A DNA stretch of 64,000 bases from an uncultured Christensenella sp. GTDB taxonomy: Bacteria; Bacillota; Clostridia; Christensenellales; UBA3700. The position numbers and the translations under genes are program-made. This document shows, piece by piece, positions 28,701-36,159 of this stretch. The notes beneath the pieces were generated by a model, which had not been told where the DNA came from, made no database searches, and worked only from the letters and a program-made list of their open reading frames with translations. Positions within the stretch are counted from its first letter, which is position 1; each line of letters starts with the position of its first letter. The DNA lies in assembly GCA_910584635.1 (NCBI GenBank), contig CAJUBA010000002.1, positions 1 through 64,000 on the forward strand, written 5' to 3'.

Positions 28701-29800
28701 TAGAAAAATTTATCAAACGGCCACTTGGGGAATTTTACTACGACGTAGTCTATCGAAGGCTCGAAACAAGCGAATGTATTGCCTGTAACCGCGTTGCGTA
28801 TTTCGTCAAGCGTATAGCCTATCGCTATCTTTGTCGCAACTTTTGCTATCGGATAACCCGTAGCCTTGGACGCGAGCGCGGAACTTCTGCTTACGCGCGG
28901 ATTTACTTCGATAACCGCGTATTCGAAAGAATCTGGATTTAGCGCGAACTGACAGTTGCAACCTCCCTCTACTTTCAACGCTTCGACTATTTTCAAAGCG
29001 GCGCTTCTGAGCATTTGATATTCTTTATCCGCAAGCGTAACCGCCGGCGCGATAACTATACTGTCGCCCGTGTGTACTCCGACCGGGTCAAAGTTTTCCA
29101 TACTGCAGACGGTAATCGCGTTGCCCTTGCTGTCTCTGATTACCTCGAATTCTATTTCTTTCCATCCGCTTATACATTTCTCGACGAGTATCTGATGTAT
29201 TGGAGAGGTCCTCAAACCGTTTTCCGCAATTTCCAAAAATTCGTCTTGCGTATAAGCGATACCGCCGCCGCTTCCGCCGAGCGTAAACGCCGGTCTTATA
29301 ATGACGGGAAGCCCTATTTCATCAGCCACGCGCAAAGCGTTTTCTATATCGTTGACTACTTCGGAAGGAATAGTCGGTTCGTTGATTTCCGCAAGCGTAT
29401 CTTTGAATATCTGTCTGTCTTCCGCTTTGTCAATCGTATCGGGTCGTGCGCCCAAAAGCGCAACTCCCATCTTTTCCAAAAATCCGTCCTTTGCAAGTTG
29501 CATGCTAAGCGTAAGTCCGGTTTGTCCGCCCAACGTCGAAAGAAGAGAGTCCGGTCTTTCTTTTTCTATGATTCTTTTGACCGTCGTCAAAGTCAAAGGT
29601 TCGATGTAAATTCTGTCTGCTACGGCGTTGTCAGTCATTATCGTAGCCGGATTGGAGTTGACCAAAACGACTTCGAGTCCCGCTTCTTTCAACGCTCTGC
29701 ACGCTTGAGTCCCCGCATAATCGAACTCCGCCGCCTGACCGATTACGATAGGTCCGGAACCGATAACCATTACCTTATGTAAATTCTTATTGAGTGGCAT
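25757..29800 (-). CDS. carB: Fusion of carbamoyl-phosphate synthase large subunit and DapF
   Basis: One uninterrupted frame of 1347 residues. Residues 1 to about 1065 are a full CarB: ATP-grasp half 1 (VMVIGSGPIVIGQAAEFDYA, VEVNPRVSRSSALASKATGY), an oligomerisation region, ATP-grasp half 2 (VIVFGSGPIRIGQGIEFDYA, VIEVNPRSSRTIPYISK) and the MGS-like allosteric domain (FISVRNQDKDEIGEIGQKF, GKLPTRDSVKIRRKAVE). Residues 1070-1347 are a complete diaminopimelate epimerase: KFTKMQGTGNDY, MCGNGIRC with Cys1141, and WACGTGACA with Cys1290, the two racemisation cysteines. CarB makes carbamoyl phosphate; DapF converts LL- to meso-diaminopimelate for peptidoglycan and lysine. The junction (REGRSIRKFTKM, near 26593) carries a GAGGG sequence and an ATC where a separate dapF might once have started. 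Overlaps carA by 1 bp and pyrG by 4 bp. Confidence 0.93.
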   Translation of the reverse strand: MPLNKNLHKVMVIGSGPIVIGQAAEFDYAGTQACRALKEAGLEVVLVNSNPATIMTDNAVADRIYIEPLTLTTVKRIIEKERPDSLLSTLGGQTGLTLSMQLAKDGFLEKMGVALLGARPDTIDKAEDRQIFKDTLAEINEPTIPSEVVNDIENALRVADEIGLPVIIRPAFTLGGSGGGIAYTQDEFLEIAENGLRTSPIHQILVEKCISGWKEIEFEVIRDSKGNAITVCSMENFDPVGVHTGDSIVIAPAVTLADKEYQMLRSAALKIVEALKVEGGCNCQFALNPDSFEYAVIEVNPRVSRSSALASKATGYPIAKVATKIAIGYTLDEIRNAVTGNTFACFEPSIDYVVVKFPKWPFDKFFYASRKLGTQMKATGEVMAIGVTFEQAIMKAVRGAEISHNTLNDKKFVKYSDERLAEKLHDVDDERIFVVYESLKRGVGVDEIFEVTKIDRWFLNKFKKLIDMENALKSQPLTDELYLKAKKMGYLDSTIEEMSNQKIKNVRYASYKMVDTCAAEFAAMTPYFYSTFDDENEAREFIDNKKSDKKKVIVFGSGPIRIGQGIEFDYASVHCVWALKRKGYEVVIVNNNPETVSTDFDTADRLYFEPLTNEDVMSIIKTEEPYGVVVAFGGQTAIKLTKMLKEKNIKILGTQAEYIDMAEDREKFDELLERLQIKRPKGFTIMTKEEAIKVANEIGYPTLLRPSYVLGGQNMTVCYSDADVIEYMDVILAQKIENPVLIDKYLMGTEIEVDAICDGEDILIPGVMQHIERTGVHSGDSIAVYPSWNIGDEMLARIEECSRQLAVNLHTIGLVNIQYLIYNNELYVIEVNPRSSRTIPYISKVTGVPMVDLATRAILGEKLADMGFGTGIYPSSPYVAVKVPVFSFEKLTNVDTQLGPEMKSTGEVLGVATTLEEALYKGLVAANYKMKKKGGIFISVRNQDKDEIGEIGQKFEDLGYTLYATAGTAEVLRGVGLDVIEVNKIHQNSKDNTISLIESGKVDYIISTSSKGKLPTRDSVKIRRKAVERAIPCLTSIDTANAVANSLLSRYSEFNTELIDINRLREGRSIRKFTKMQGTGNDYIYFNCIDNPIVNPEGLAVRLSDRHFGVGADGIILICNSDKADVKMRMFNADGSEGKMCGNGIRCVAKYCYDNAIVNKKEMAIETLSGIKNVQIRTQNGMAKSITVDMGKAELNPRKIPVKIEGESVVAKKCKIGDKEYEITCVSMGNPHCVVFVPHVENIDIEKIGPKFEESPLFPEGVNVEFVKVIDKHTLKMRVWERGSGETWACGTGACAVAVAAVVNGYCDKEKEVTVKLLGGDLKIRYTDSGVFMTGDALKVYDGEVEV

Positions 29801-30879
29801 TATTTTCTTCCCTCCATGTTTTCCATAAATCTATCGAATAAATATCCCGTATCGAGAGGTCCGGCGCACGCTTCCGGATGGAACTGAACGGAGAATACGT
29901 TGGAATTGCTGTAATCTATTCCTTCGCAAGTGCCGTCGTTCACGTTGACGAAACTCATCTTCGCCGTAACCGGCAAAGAGTCGCCCTCCACCGCGTATCC
30001 GTGATTTTGCGTAGAAACGTAAACGCGTCCGGTATTGACGTCCTTAACGGGTTGGTTGCCCCCTCTGTGTCCGTATTTAAGTTTGTACGTCTTCGCTCCC
30101 TGAGAAAGCGCAAGCATCTGATGTCCGATACAAATACCGAACATAGGAATTCCGCTCGCGACGAGTTTTCCTACCTGCTCTATCGCATAAGAGTTTTCTT
30201 TGGGGTCTCCGGGTCCGTTGGAAAGCATAATTCCGTCCGGTTTGAATTTGATTATTTCTTCCGCGGAAGTGTCGCACGGGAATACCGTAACTTCGCATCC
30301 TCTTCTCGTAAGTTTTTCTATGATATTGCGCTTGATGCCGTAATCGAGCAAAGCGACTCTCTTGACGGGTTTATCCGTCGAGCATACTACTCTCTTTTCT
30401 TTACACGACACGCTCGCCACCGCGTCTTTTATAACGTAAGAGTCCAACGCCTTTTTCTTATCCGCGCTCAAAGTCGGGCTGTCGGTAATTATACCGTTAA
30501 GCACGCCGCTTTCTCTGACTATCTTCGTCAACTCTCTCGTGTCGATTCCGCAAATGCCTACTACGCCGAGTTTTTTGAGCATATCGTCAAGTTTACCCTG
30601 ACTTCTGAAATTCGACGGAGTATCGCATATATCCCTTACGATATATCCTTTAACAAAACTGTCGGCGCTTTCGAAATCCTCTTCGATAACGCCGTAATTT
30701 CCTATAAGCGGAAATGTCTGACAAACTATTTGACCGTAATAACTCGGATCGGTCAACGTTTCCAAATATCCCGTCATTGCCGTGGTAAAGACCACTTCGC
30801 CGATAACTTCGCCTTCCGCGCCTATCGACTCGCCTTCGAAGACTTTACCGTTTTCGAGAATAAGATAAACTTTTTTCAT
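29800..30879 (-). CDS. carA: Carbamoyl-phosphate synthase small (glutaminase) subunit
   Basis: 359 residues. N-terminal CPSase small-chain domain (FEGESIGAEGEVIGEVVFTTAMTGYLE, shortened here: VFTTAMTGYLETLTDPSY) and a class I glutaminase with MLSNGPGDP, nucleophile Cys250 in MFGICIGHQML and His in VQFHPEACAGP. It releases ammonia from glutamine and channels it to CarB. A good AAGAGGTAT site precedes the ATG. It lies 16 bp after the ANTAR regulator and overlaps the carB start by one base. Confidence 0.96.
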   Translation of the reverse strand: MKKVYLILENGKVFEGESIGAEGEVIGEVVFTTAMTGYLETLTDPSYYGQIVCQTFPLIGNYGVIEEDFESADSFVKGYIVRDICDTPSNFRSQGKLDDMLKKLGVVGICGIDTRELTKIVRESGVLNGIITDSPTLSADKKKALDSYVIKDAVASVSCKEKRVVCSTDKPVKRVALLDYGIKRNIIEKLTRRGCEVTVFPCDTSAEEIIKFKPDGIMLSNGPGDPKENSYAIEQVGKLVASGIPMFGICIGHQMLALSQGAKTYKLKYGHRGGNQPVKDVNTGRVYVSTQNHGYAVEGDSLPVTAKMSFVNVNDGTCEGIDYSNSNVFSVQFHPEACAGPLDTGYLFDRFMENMEGRK

Positions 30880-30895
30880 AATACCTCTTTTTCTT

Positions 30896-31465
30896 TTAGT
30901 CGTGTTGTTTTAACGATATAATTTTTTGCGCTATCTGCTTTTTTGACATTCTCATGTCCATAGCGTTTTTTTCTATATATTTGTGCGCTTCTTCTTCGCT
31001 CATCCCTTCAAGCGCGATGAGTATACATTTCGCTCTGTCTACGAGTCTGAGTTCTTCCAACTTATCTTGCAATCTTCTGTTGCTCTGTATGATGTTGTTC
31101 ATACGGTTGTGATTCGCATAGAGCGCTTTGAGCGTCTTGAAGAATCCTTCCTGAGAAAGCGGTTTACTCATCACCACTGCTCCGTAATCTTCCACTTTGG
31201 CTTCGACCGCTTCCGCTATATCCGCCCTTACGAGCATAAGCACGCTCATTGTGGTATTCTCCGTCGCGTAAATAGCCAAATCGTACCCGAATTCGTCGAC
31301 CAGAGGGGCGTTTATAATCAAAAGCGCATAATCCTTGTCGATTATCAGTTGTCTTGCCTCGACGCCCGAATGAGCCTGCGCAACGCTTTCGTATCCCGCT
31401 TGTCCCAAAATGGCGGAAAACTTTTTCGCGTATTCGGCTGTCGACACTATAAGCGCACTTGGCAT
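30896..31465 (-). CDS. ANTAR-domain response regulator (antiterminator)
   Basis: 189 residues from ATG 31465, which has GGAG upstream; the longer frame to 31501 covers its own promoter. The N-terminal ~120 residues have a receiver-like fold (ALIVSTAEYAKKFSAIL, YALLIINAPLVDEFGYDLA, VMSKPLS with the conserved Lys). The usual phospho-acceptor Asp seems replaced: the beta-3 end reads IINAPL. A short coiled segment leads to an ANTAR domain (LVDRAKCILIALEGMSEEEA, then HKYIEKNAMDMRMSK, KQIAQKII). ANTAR proteins bind paired RNA hairpins and prevent termination; clostridial examples such as NitR are tied to glutamine synthetase genes. It lies between glnA and carA. Confidence 0.85.
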   Translation of the reverse strand: MPSALIVSTAEYAKKFSAILGQAGYESVAQAHSGVEARQLIIDKDYALLIINAPLVDEFGYDLAIYATENTTMSVLMLVRADIAEAVEAKVEDYGAVVMSKPLSQEGFFKTLKALYANHNRMNNIIQSNRRLQDKLEELRLVDRAKCILIALEGMSEEEAHKYIEKNAMDMRMSKKQIAQKIISLKQHD

Positions 31466-31481
31466 TGAGCAATCTCCATTG

Positions 31482-31509
31482 ATTATACTATAAATTTGCA
31501 ATTCGTCAA
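31482..31509 (-). promoter_or_regulatory. Promoter of the ANTAR-car-pyrG operon
   Basis: TTGACG (31509-31504), a 16-bp spacer and TATAAT (31487-31482) on the minus strand, 16 bp before the ATG at 31465. It allows the regulator and the car/pyrG genes to be transcribed apart from glnA. Confidence 0.5.
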
Positions 31510-31548
31510 AATACTTTTTGCGTATTTTTTCGACATTTTTCCCAACTC

Positions 31549-32850
31549 TTAGATTTTAGGAAAATACTCTTTCGTTACAAATTCGTCTTTGTCTTTTGAA
31601 AGAGAATACTCCGCGTATTCCTCGCTCTTGTAAGTCAAGAACTTTTCCAAAGTCTTTTGCGGAATATATTTGGCTATAAACTCGCTCGTTCTCGCCTCTT
31701 CTATCGCTTTTGCCAAATCTTCGGGCAAAGTGTCGGCGCTATTCAAATCCGATATGTCGGCTTCCGCGCCCAACTTCATCTTTTTCTCTATTCCTTCCGC
31801 GCCGGCGTAAAGGAGCAGCGCGTAAGCGATATAAGGATTGCAAGACGGGTCGGCGGATCTCAACTGCATTTTCGCCCAACCGTCCTGTTTAAGTCTAATA
31901 AGTTGCGAACCGTTGGAGTACGACCATGCAATTTTATTGTAAGCCTCTATATCTTCGTTGTTTTCCAAACGTTCGTAAGAATTTATCGTAGGATTAAGGA
32001 ATATTGCCATTTCCTTGGCTTTTGCCAAAATGCCCGCGACAAAACTTTCCGCTTCGGCGGGAGTAGACTGCAGACTGGGGGCGAAGAGATTCGCGCCGTC
32101 TTTGAGAAGAGTAAGATTGATGTGAAGTCCGCTTCCTATTTCGTCTTTAAGAGGTTTCGGCATAAAAGACGCGTGCAGACCGTTCATATTAGCCGCCGCT
32201 TTTACTACCGTCTTAAACGTTATCAAATCGTCCGCCGCCATCAACGCGTCGTTGACCTTAAAACAAATCTCGTTTTGTCCCGGTCCGCGCTCGTGATGAG
32301 AAGATATAGGCTTGATACCCATTCTTTCGAGCGTAAGACAAATATCTCTTCTTACGTTTTCGCCTCTGTCGTAAGGCGCCGCGTCCAAATATCCCGCTCT
32401 ATCGTGCGGAATAAGAGTGGGCATACCCTTTTCGTCGAGATTGAAAAGATAAAATTCGCAATCGCTTCCTATCTGACAGGAGAATCCCATACTTGCAAGT
32501 TTGTTGCGAGCGCGGGCAAGCATACCTCTGCCGTCGCCCTCAAACTCTCTGCCGTCGGTATGTCTTATCTTACAAAAAAACCTCACTACGCTACCGTGCT
32601 GGGGTCTCCAAGGCAACAGTTGAATAGTTGAGGCTTCGGGATAAAGCATTAAATCGCTCTCTTCCGGGTCGACGAATCCGTCTACGGAATAGGCTTCGAA
32701 CAAAACGCCTTTTTCAAACGCGTTTTGCAATTCGTCGGCGATAATCGATATATTTTTGATATTTCCGAAAGGGTCGCAAAACGTCAGTTTGACGAATTTG
32801 ACGTCGTTGTCTTTTACAAAATCCAAAACTTCTTTTACAGTCTGACTCAT
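31549..32850 (-). CDS. glnA: Glutamine synthetase type I
   Basis: 433 residues from ATG 32850 (an in-frame TTG at 32871 adds seven residues). N-terminal beta-grasp domain (VKFVKLTFCDPFGNIKNISI), then catalytic blocks: DPEESDLMLYPEAST, GSDCEFYLF, ISSHHERGPGQNEICFK (ammonia/ATP site), GSGLHINLTLL, and NPTINSYERL with a divergent spacing to the Arg loop (LRSADPSCNPYIAYALLLYAG). The adenylylation-site region of GSI-beta is absent, so it is the GSI-alpha, feedback-inhibited type. It condenses glutamate and ammonia. The next gene downstream is the ANTAR regulator. Confidence 0.95.
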   Translation of the reverse strand: MSQTVKEVLDFVKDNDVKFVKLTFCDPFGNIKNISIIADELQNAFEKGVLFEAYSVDGFVDPEESDLMLYPEASTIQLLPWRPQHGSVVRFFCKIRHTDGREFEGDGRGMLARARNKLASMGFSCQIGSDCEFYLFNLDEKGMPTLIPHDRAGYLDAAPYDRGENVRRDICLTLERMGIKPISSHHERGPGQNEICFKVNDALMAADDLITFKTVVKAAANMNGLHASFMPKPLKDEIGSGLHINLTLLKDGANLFAPSLQSTPAEAESFVAGILAKAKEMAIFLNPTINSYERLENNEDIEAYNKIAWSYSNGSQLIRLKQDGWAKMQLRSADPSCNPYIAYALLLYAGAEGIEKKMKLGAEADISDLNSADTLPEDLAKAIEEARTSEFIAKYIPQKTLEKFLTYKSEEYAEYSLSKDKDEFVTKEYFPKI

Positions 32851-32959
32851 AATTTGACGAGTGTACTCCAATATTTTTATAATTATATCACACTAATTAT
32901 CAAATATCAAGTTATGTAAATAATAATCTATATAAAATATTTAGAGTATTAAAGATGTA

Positions 32960-33184
32960 TTAGTCGTTTAGGCAAAGTATTTCGACAGGGTCAAGGTCTA
33001 GGACTTTACACAAGTTGGCGAAATTATCAAGCGAAGGCATTATTTTGCCTTTTAAGTAATCCGTCATAGTTTGTGGTTTTACGCCTATTTTCCTAGCAAT
33101 TTCAGCCTGCGATTGTCCGTTGCATTTTATTACATTTTTAACAATATCTTGAAATTTTAATTTAATTTGTTCTGGTGTTATCAT
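32960..33184 (-). CDS. Small XRE-family DNA-binding regulator
   Basis: 74 residues, all helix-turn-helix: SQAEIARKIGVKPQTMTDYLKG is the HTH core and MPSLDNFANLCKVLDLDPVEILCL closes the domain. It is a paralogue of the regulator at 59986 (shared GVK, KG-K-MP-LD-FAN-C--LD-D pattern). It is transcribed away from the gene at 33304, and two perfect palindromes lie between them, implying autoregulation. Confidence 0.85.
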   Translation of the reverse strand: MITPEQIKLKFQDIVKNVIKCNGQSQAEIARKIGVKPQTMTDYLKGKIMPSLDNFANLCKVLDLDPVEILCLND

Positions 33185-33224
33185 AATTTTATAATATCCT
33201 TGTCTTTTAATTATATTTATTTTA

Positions 33225-33276
33225 TCAGTTTCAAACTGAAAAATGTTTGACTATCAGTTCTGAACTGATGTATAAT
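33225..33276. promoter_or_regulatory. Two palindromic operators and a promoter between divergent genes
   Basis: Palindrome 1 is TCAGTTTCAAACTGA (33225-33239). Palindrome 2 is ATCAGTTCTGAACTGAT (33253-33269). Palindrome 2 fills the 18-bp spacer of a plus-strand promoter, TTGACT (33247-33252) and TATAAT (33271-33276). Both share the half-site TCAGTT and are 29 bp apart, centre to centre. This is the expected layout for repression by the adjacent XRE protein. Confidence 0.8.
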
Positions 33277-33303
33277 GTAAAAAACACATAAAGGAAGTAA
33301 AAT

Positions 33304-33582
33304 ATGGAACAAAATAAATCCGCAATCCTGCAAATGCTTATGGGCGAAAGAGGAAACTTTGAATGTATTCGCTTTAGCGAAGAATACCGAAAAACTCGAA
33401 AAAAATCATTAGACAAACTTCTTGAGTTTGAAAAACAGTTGAAAGAATACCCGCAAATTTTTGAGTTGTATAAAGAGGCGCAAACGGCTGCCGACCTCGA
33501 ATACGTTACGTACGCCGAAGAGTTGTACAAAGAAGCCTTTTCATTTGGTTTAGCAATAGGACAAGAAGTGTTTAATAGATAA
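33304..33582 (+). CDS. Small helical protein, DUF6809-like
   Basis: 92 residues, highly charged and helical: LMGERGNFECIRFSEEYRKT, a long Lys/Glu helix, then YTYAEELYKEAFSFGLAIGQE near the end (written in part). The ending F-x-x-G-x-x-x-G-x-x is typical of the small DUF6809-type proteins that clostridia carry beside XRE regulators, often in mobile elements. AAGGAAG ribosome site 6 nt before the ATG. Function unknown; expression should follow the upstream operator. Confidence 0.65.
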   Translation: MEQNKSAILQMLMGERGNFECIRFSEEYRKTRKKSLDKLLEFEKQLKEYPQIFELYKEAQTAADLEYVTYAEELYKEAFSFGLAIGQEVFNR

Positions 33583-33701
33583 AAACTCTTTTTAATACAA
33601 AAAGACGAACAGAATTACAGCAACGGCAATATAACTTCGCAAATACGGTAGTCAGGGATATATTGAGCGCGTTGTCATAGTCCGTCCTTCAACGGCTTTT
33701 A

Positions 33702-34424
33702 TTATAGCGAAGTATAAAGTTGTTTGTACGGATTCGCCGAATTCGCAGACAGTACGAAAAAGTCTTTTTTCATTATTTCGTCTACGTCCCCGCCGAAGTA
33801 CGAACAGTATTCTTCTACGTATTTTCTTATCTCTTCCCTCTCTTTGCCGTCCGCCGTATGCGAAATAATCTGCTCGGGCAAATCGGGCAATTCGTCGCTT
33901 CTCAAAATTATTTTACCGCCGTGCATACCGTTGCCTGTAAAATAACCGACGTTGGTTTTGCTATCGGAATCTATACCCAAAACGAGAATAATTCCTCCCG
34001 CTTGATATTCGCCCAAAAAACTGCCCGCTTTTCCGCCGATAACAAGTACGGGGAATTTATCCTTATACGCTTTCATGTGTATGCCCGCTCGGTATCCCGC
34101 GTCGCCCTGCACGAAAATTTTACCCCCTCTCATAGCGTAACCCGCCGCGTCGCCGATATTTCCGCGTACGATAATCACGCCGTCGTTCATCGTATCTCCG
34201 ACAGCGTCTTGCGCGCTTCCGTTGACAACGATACGGCAACCGTCCAAGTACGCGCCCAAAGCGTTGCCGGGCGTGCCGTTTATCTCAATATTTTTTCCGC
34301 CTACGCCCGAAGCGATATACCTATGTCCAAGACAGTTGTCGACGACTATATCTTTTTCCTGACTTTGTCTTATTTCCTTTCCTATTTGGGAAAAGTGTTT
34401 GTCTTTGCAGTCTATTCTTAACAT
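33702..34424 (-). CDS. Glutamate synthase alpha-domain (GXGXG) subunit
   Basis: 240 residues made of the GXGXG beta-helix repeats that form the C-terminal domain of large glutamate synthases: VDNCLGHRYIASGVGGKNIE, GTPGNALGAYLDGC, GNIGDAAGYAMRGGKIFVQG, GGKAGSFLGEYQAGG. It is a separate gene, as in archaeal-type split enzymes. It has a structural role, with helices contacting the FMN domain. It follows the FMN subunit after a 228-bp gap that contains hairpin repeats. Confidence 0.88.
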   Translation of the reverse strand: MLRIDCKDKHFSQIGKEIRQSQEKDIVVDNCLGHRYIASGVGGKNIEINGTPGNALGAYLDGCRIVVNGSAQDAVGDTMNDGVIIVRGNIGDAAGYAMRGGKIFVQGDAGYRAGIHMKAYKDKFPVLVIGGKAGSFLGEYQAGGIILVLGIDSDSKTNVGYFTGNGMHGGKIILRSDELPDLPEQIISHTADGKEREEIRKYVEEYCSYFGGDVDEIMKKDFFVLSANSANPYKQLYTSL

Positions 34425-34652
34425 TTACTTAATCGCTCCTTACTGATTTTCTTGCAAATTACTTACACGGTGAGCAAGCGACTGTCTTCCGATCAAGCGG
34501 AAGGCGCGCTACTCCAAATCTCACGCGAACGCGGAGATTAGTGCAATTTTTGTACTATCCAGGGCGAGCGGTGTCGTCAAGTGTACTGTATGTACACGTC
34601 GACATTCCGAGACCCGCCGATCGGGCAAAAAGTGCGCTGATATAAGCGTTCG
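34425..34652. repeat. Hairpin-rich insertion inside the glutamate synthase cluster
   Basis: 228 bp without an ORF, separating two same-strand subunit genes. It contains stem-loops CTTCCG/GCGGAAG (near 34486-34503), AATCTC...GAGATT, and a GTGTAC-TGTAT-GTACAC hairpin (about 34572-34604). The stretch GATCAAGCGGAAGGC also occurs at about 43953-43968, so this is a dispersed element. Confidence 0.55.
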
Positions 34653-36158
34653 CTATTCGCCGGCGTGTTTGATTCCGAGTATATCCAACTCCTTTTGATT
34701 CAATCCTATACCTCTTAGCATAAGCCTGTTGCCTTTGAGCGCTTCTATGGAGTTTATTCCCATACCGCCCATCATCTCCTTTATCTCATGCGTCCAAGCG
34801 TTGACAAGATTGACGAGTCTATCTCTTCCTTCTTCGGGGTTGAGTCTTTTTACAAGTTCGGGAATCTGCGTAGCGATACCCCAGTTGCATTTTCCCAAAT
34901 GGCATGACCTGCAAAGATGACAGCCCATGGCCATAAGCGCAGCCGTAGCGATATAACAAGCGTCCGCGCCGAGCGCAATCGCTTTTATCACGTCCGCGCT
35001 GTTGCGGATAGAACCGCCTACGACTATAGATACGTTGCCTCTTATTCCCTCGTCTCGCAGTCTTTTGTCTACGCTGGCAAGCGCGAGTTCTATCGGAATA
35101 CCGACGTTGTCCCTTATTCTGGTGGGAGCGGCGCCCGTACCTCCTCTGAATCCGTCTATTACGATAATATCCGCTCCGCTTCTTGCGATACCGCTCGCGA
35201 CAGCCGACACGTTATGCACGGCGGCGACTTTTACCGCGACGGGCTTTTTGTAATCTGTCGCTTCTTTGAGCGAATAAACAAGTTGTCGCAAATCCTCGAT
35301 GGAATATATATCGTGATGGGGCGCGGGAGATATAGCGTCGCTTCCTACGGGAATCATTCTCGTTTTGGAAATATCTCCGACTATTTTCGCGCCGGGAAGA
35401 TGTCCGCCGATACCCGGTTTCGCTCCCTGTCCGATTTTTATCTCTATGCACGATCCCGCTTCCAAATAATCTTTGTATACTCCGAATCTTCCCGAAGCAA
35501 CCTGAACTATCGTGTTTTTACCGTACTTGTAAAAATCTTCGTGAAGACCGCCCTCGCCGGTATTGTAGAATATACCCAACTTTTCCGCCGCCATAGCAAG
35601 ACTTGCATGAGCGTTGTAACTTATAGAACCGTAACTCATCGCGGAAAACATTATAGGCGTGGAAAGTTTGAGTTGAGAAGACATATTGTCGATAATTCTG
35701 CCCTTCTCGTCTCTTTCTATCGCGTCGGGTTTGCTTCCCAAAAATACCGTGGTTTCCATAGGCTCTCTCAACGGATCTATCGACGGGTTTGTTACCTGCG
35801 AAGCGTTGATTACCATCTTATCCCAATATACGGGAAAAGGCTGAGGATTACCCATTGAAGAAAGCAATACTCCTCCGCTTTCCGACTGTCTATATATTTC
35901 TTTCATAGAATCCGCCGACCAGTTGGCGTTTTCTTTGTAAGTGTTGTCTGATTTGACGATTTTCAGCGCTCTCGTAGGACACGTCGCAACGCATCTATGG
36001 CAATTGACGCATTTAGTTTCGTCGGCGACCATCATGGAAAGTTTTTCGTCGAATTTATGCACGCCGTTCGCGCACTGTTTTTCGCATATCTTACAGTTCA
36101 CGCATCTCGCTTGGTTTCTTACTATTTCATAAGCGGGATAAATATAGTTTACAGCCAT
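34653..36158 (-). CDS. Glutamate synthase FMN subunit with two 4Fe-4S clusters
   Basis: 501 residues. An N-terminal ferredoxin-like part has two Cx2Cx2Cx3C clusters (CVNCKICEKQC and CVNCHRCVATCP). It is followed by the FMN/2-oxoglutarate TIM barrel (SAMSYGSISYNAHASLAMAA, NTGEGGLHEDFYKYG, GSCIEIKIGQGAKPGIGGHLPG shortened, FRGGTGAAPTRIRDNVGIP) and the 3Fe-4S loop CHLCRSCHLGKCNWGIATQ. It reduces the 2-iminoglutarate formed from ammonia and 2-oxoglutarate. Built-in ferredoxin domains suggest reduced ferredoxin or a separate flavoprotein as donor; no GltD gene is nearby. Starts 1 bp after the glutaminase subunit. Confidence 0.93.
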   Translation of the reverse strand: MAVNYIYPAYEIVRNQARCVNCKICEKQCANGVHKFDEKLSMMVADETKCVNCHRCVATCPTRALKIVKSDNTYKENANWSADSMKEIYRQSESGGVLLSSMGNPQPFPVYWDKMVINASQVTNPSIDPLREPMETTVFLGSKPDAIERDEKGRIIDNMSSQLKLSTPIMFSAMSYGSISYNAHASLAMAAEKLGIFYNTGEGGLHEDFYKYGKNTIVQVASGRFGVYKDYLEAGSCIEIKIGQGAKPGIGGHLPGAKIVGDISKTRMIPVGSDAISPAPHHDIYSIEDLRQLVYSLKEATDYKKPVAVKVAAVHNVSAVASGIARSGADIIVIDGFRGGTGAAPTRIRDNVGIPIELALASVDKRLRDEGIRGNVSIVVGGSIRNSADVIKAIALGADACYIATAALMAMGCHLCRSCHLGKCNWGIATQIPELVKRLNPEEGRDRLVNLVNAWTHEIKEMMGGMGINSIEALKGNRLMLRGIGLNQKELDILGIKHAGE

Positions 36159-36159
36159 A

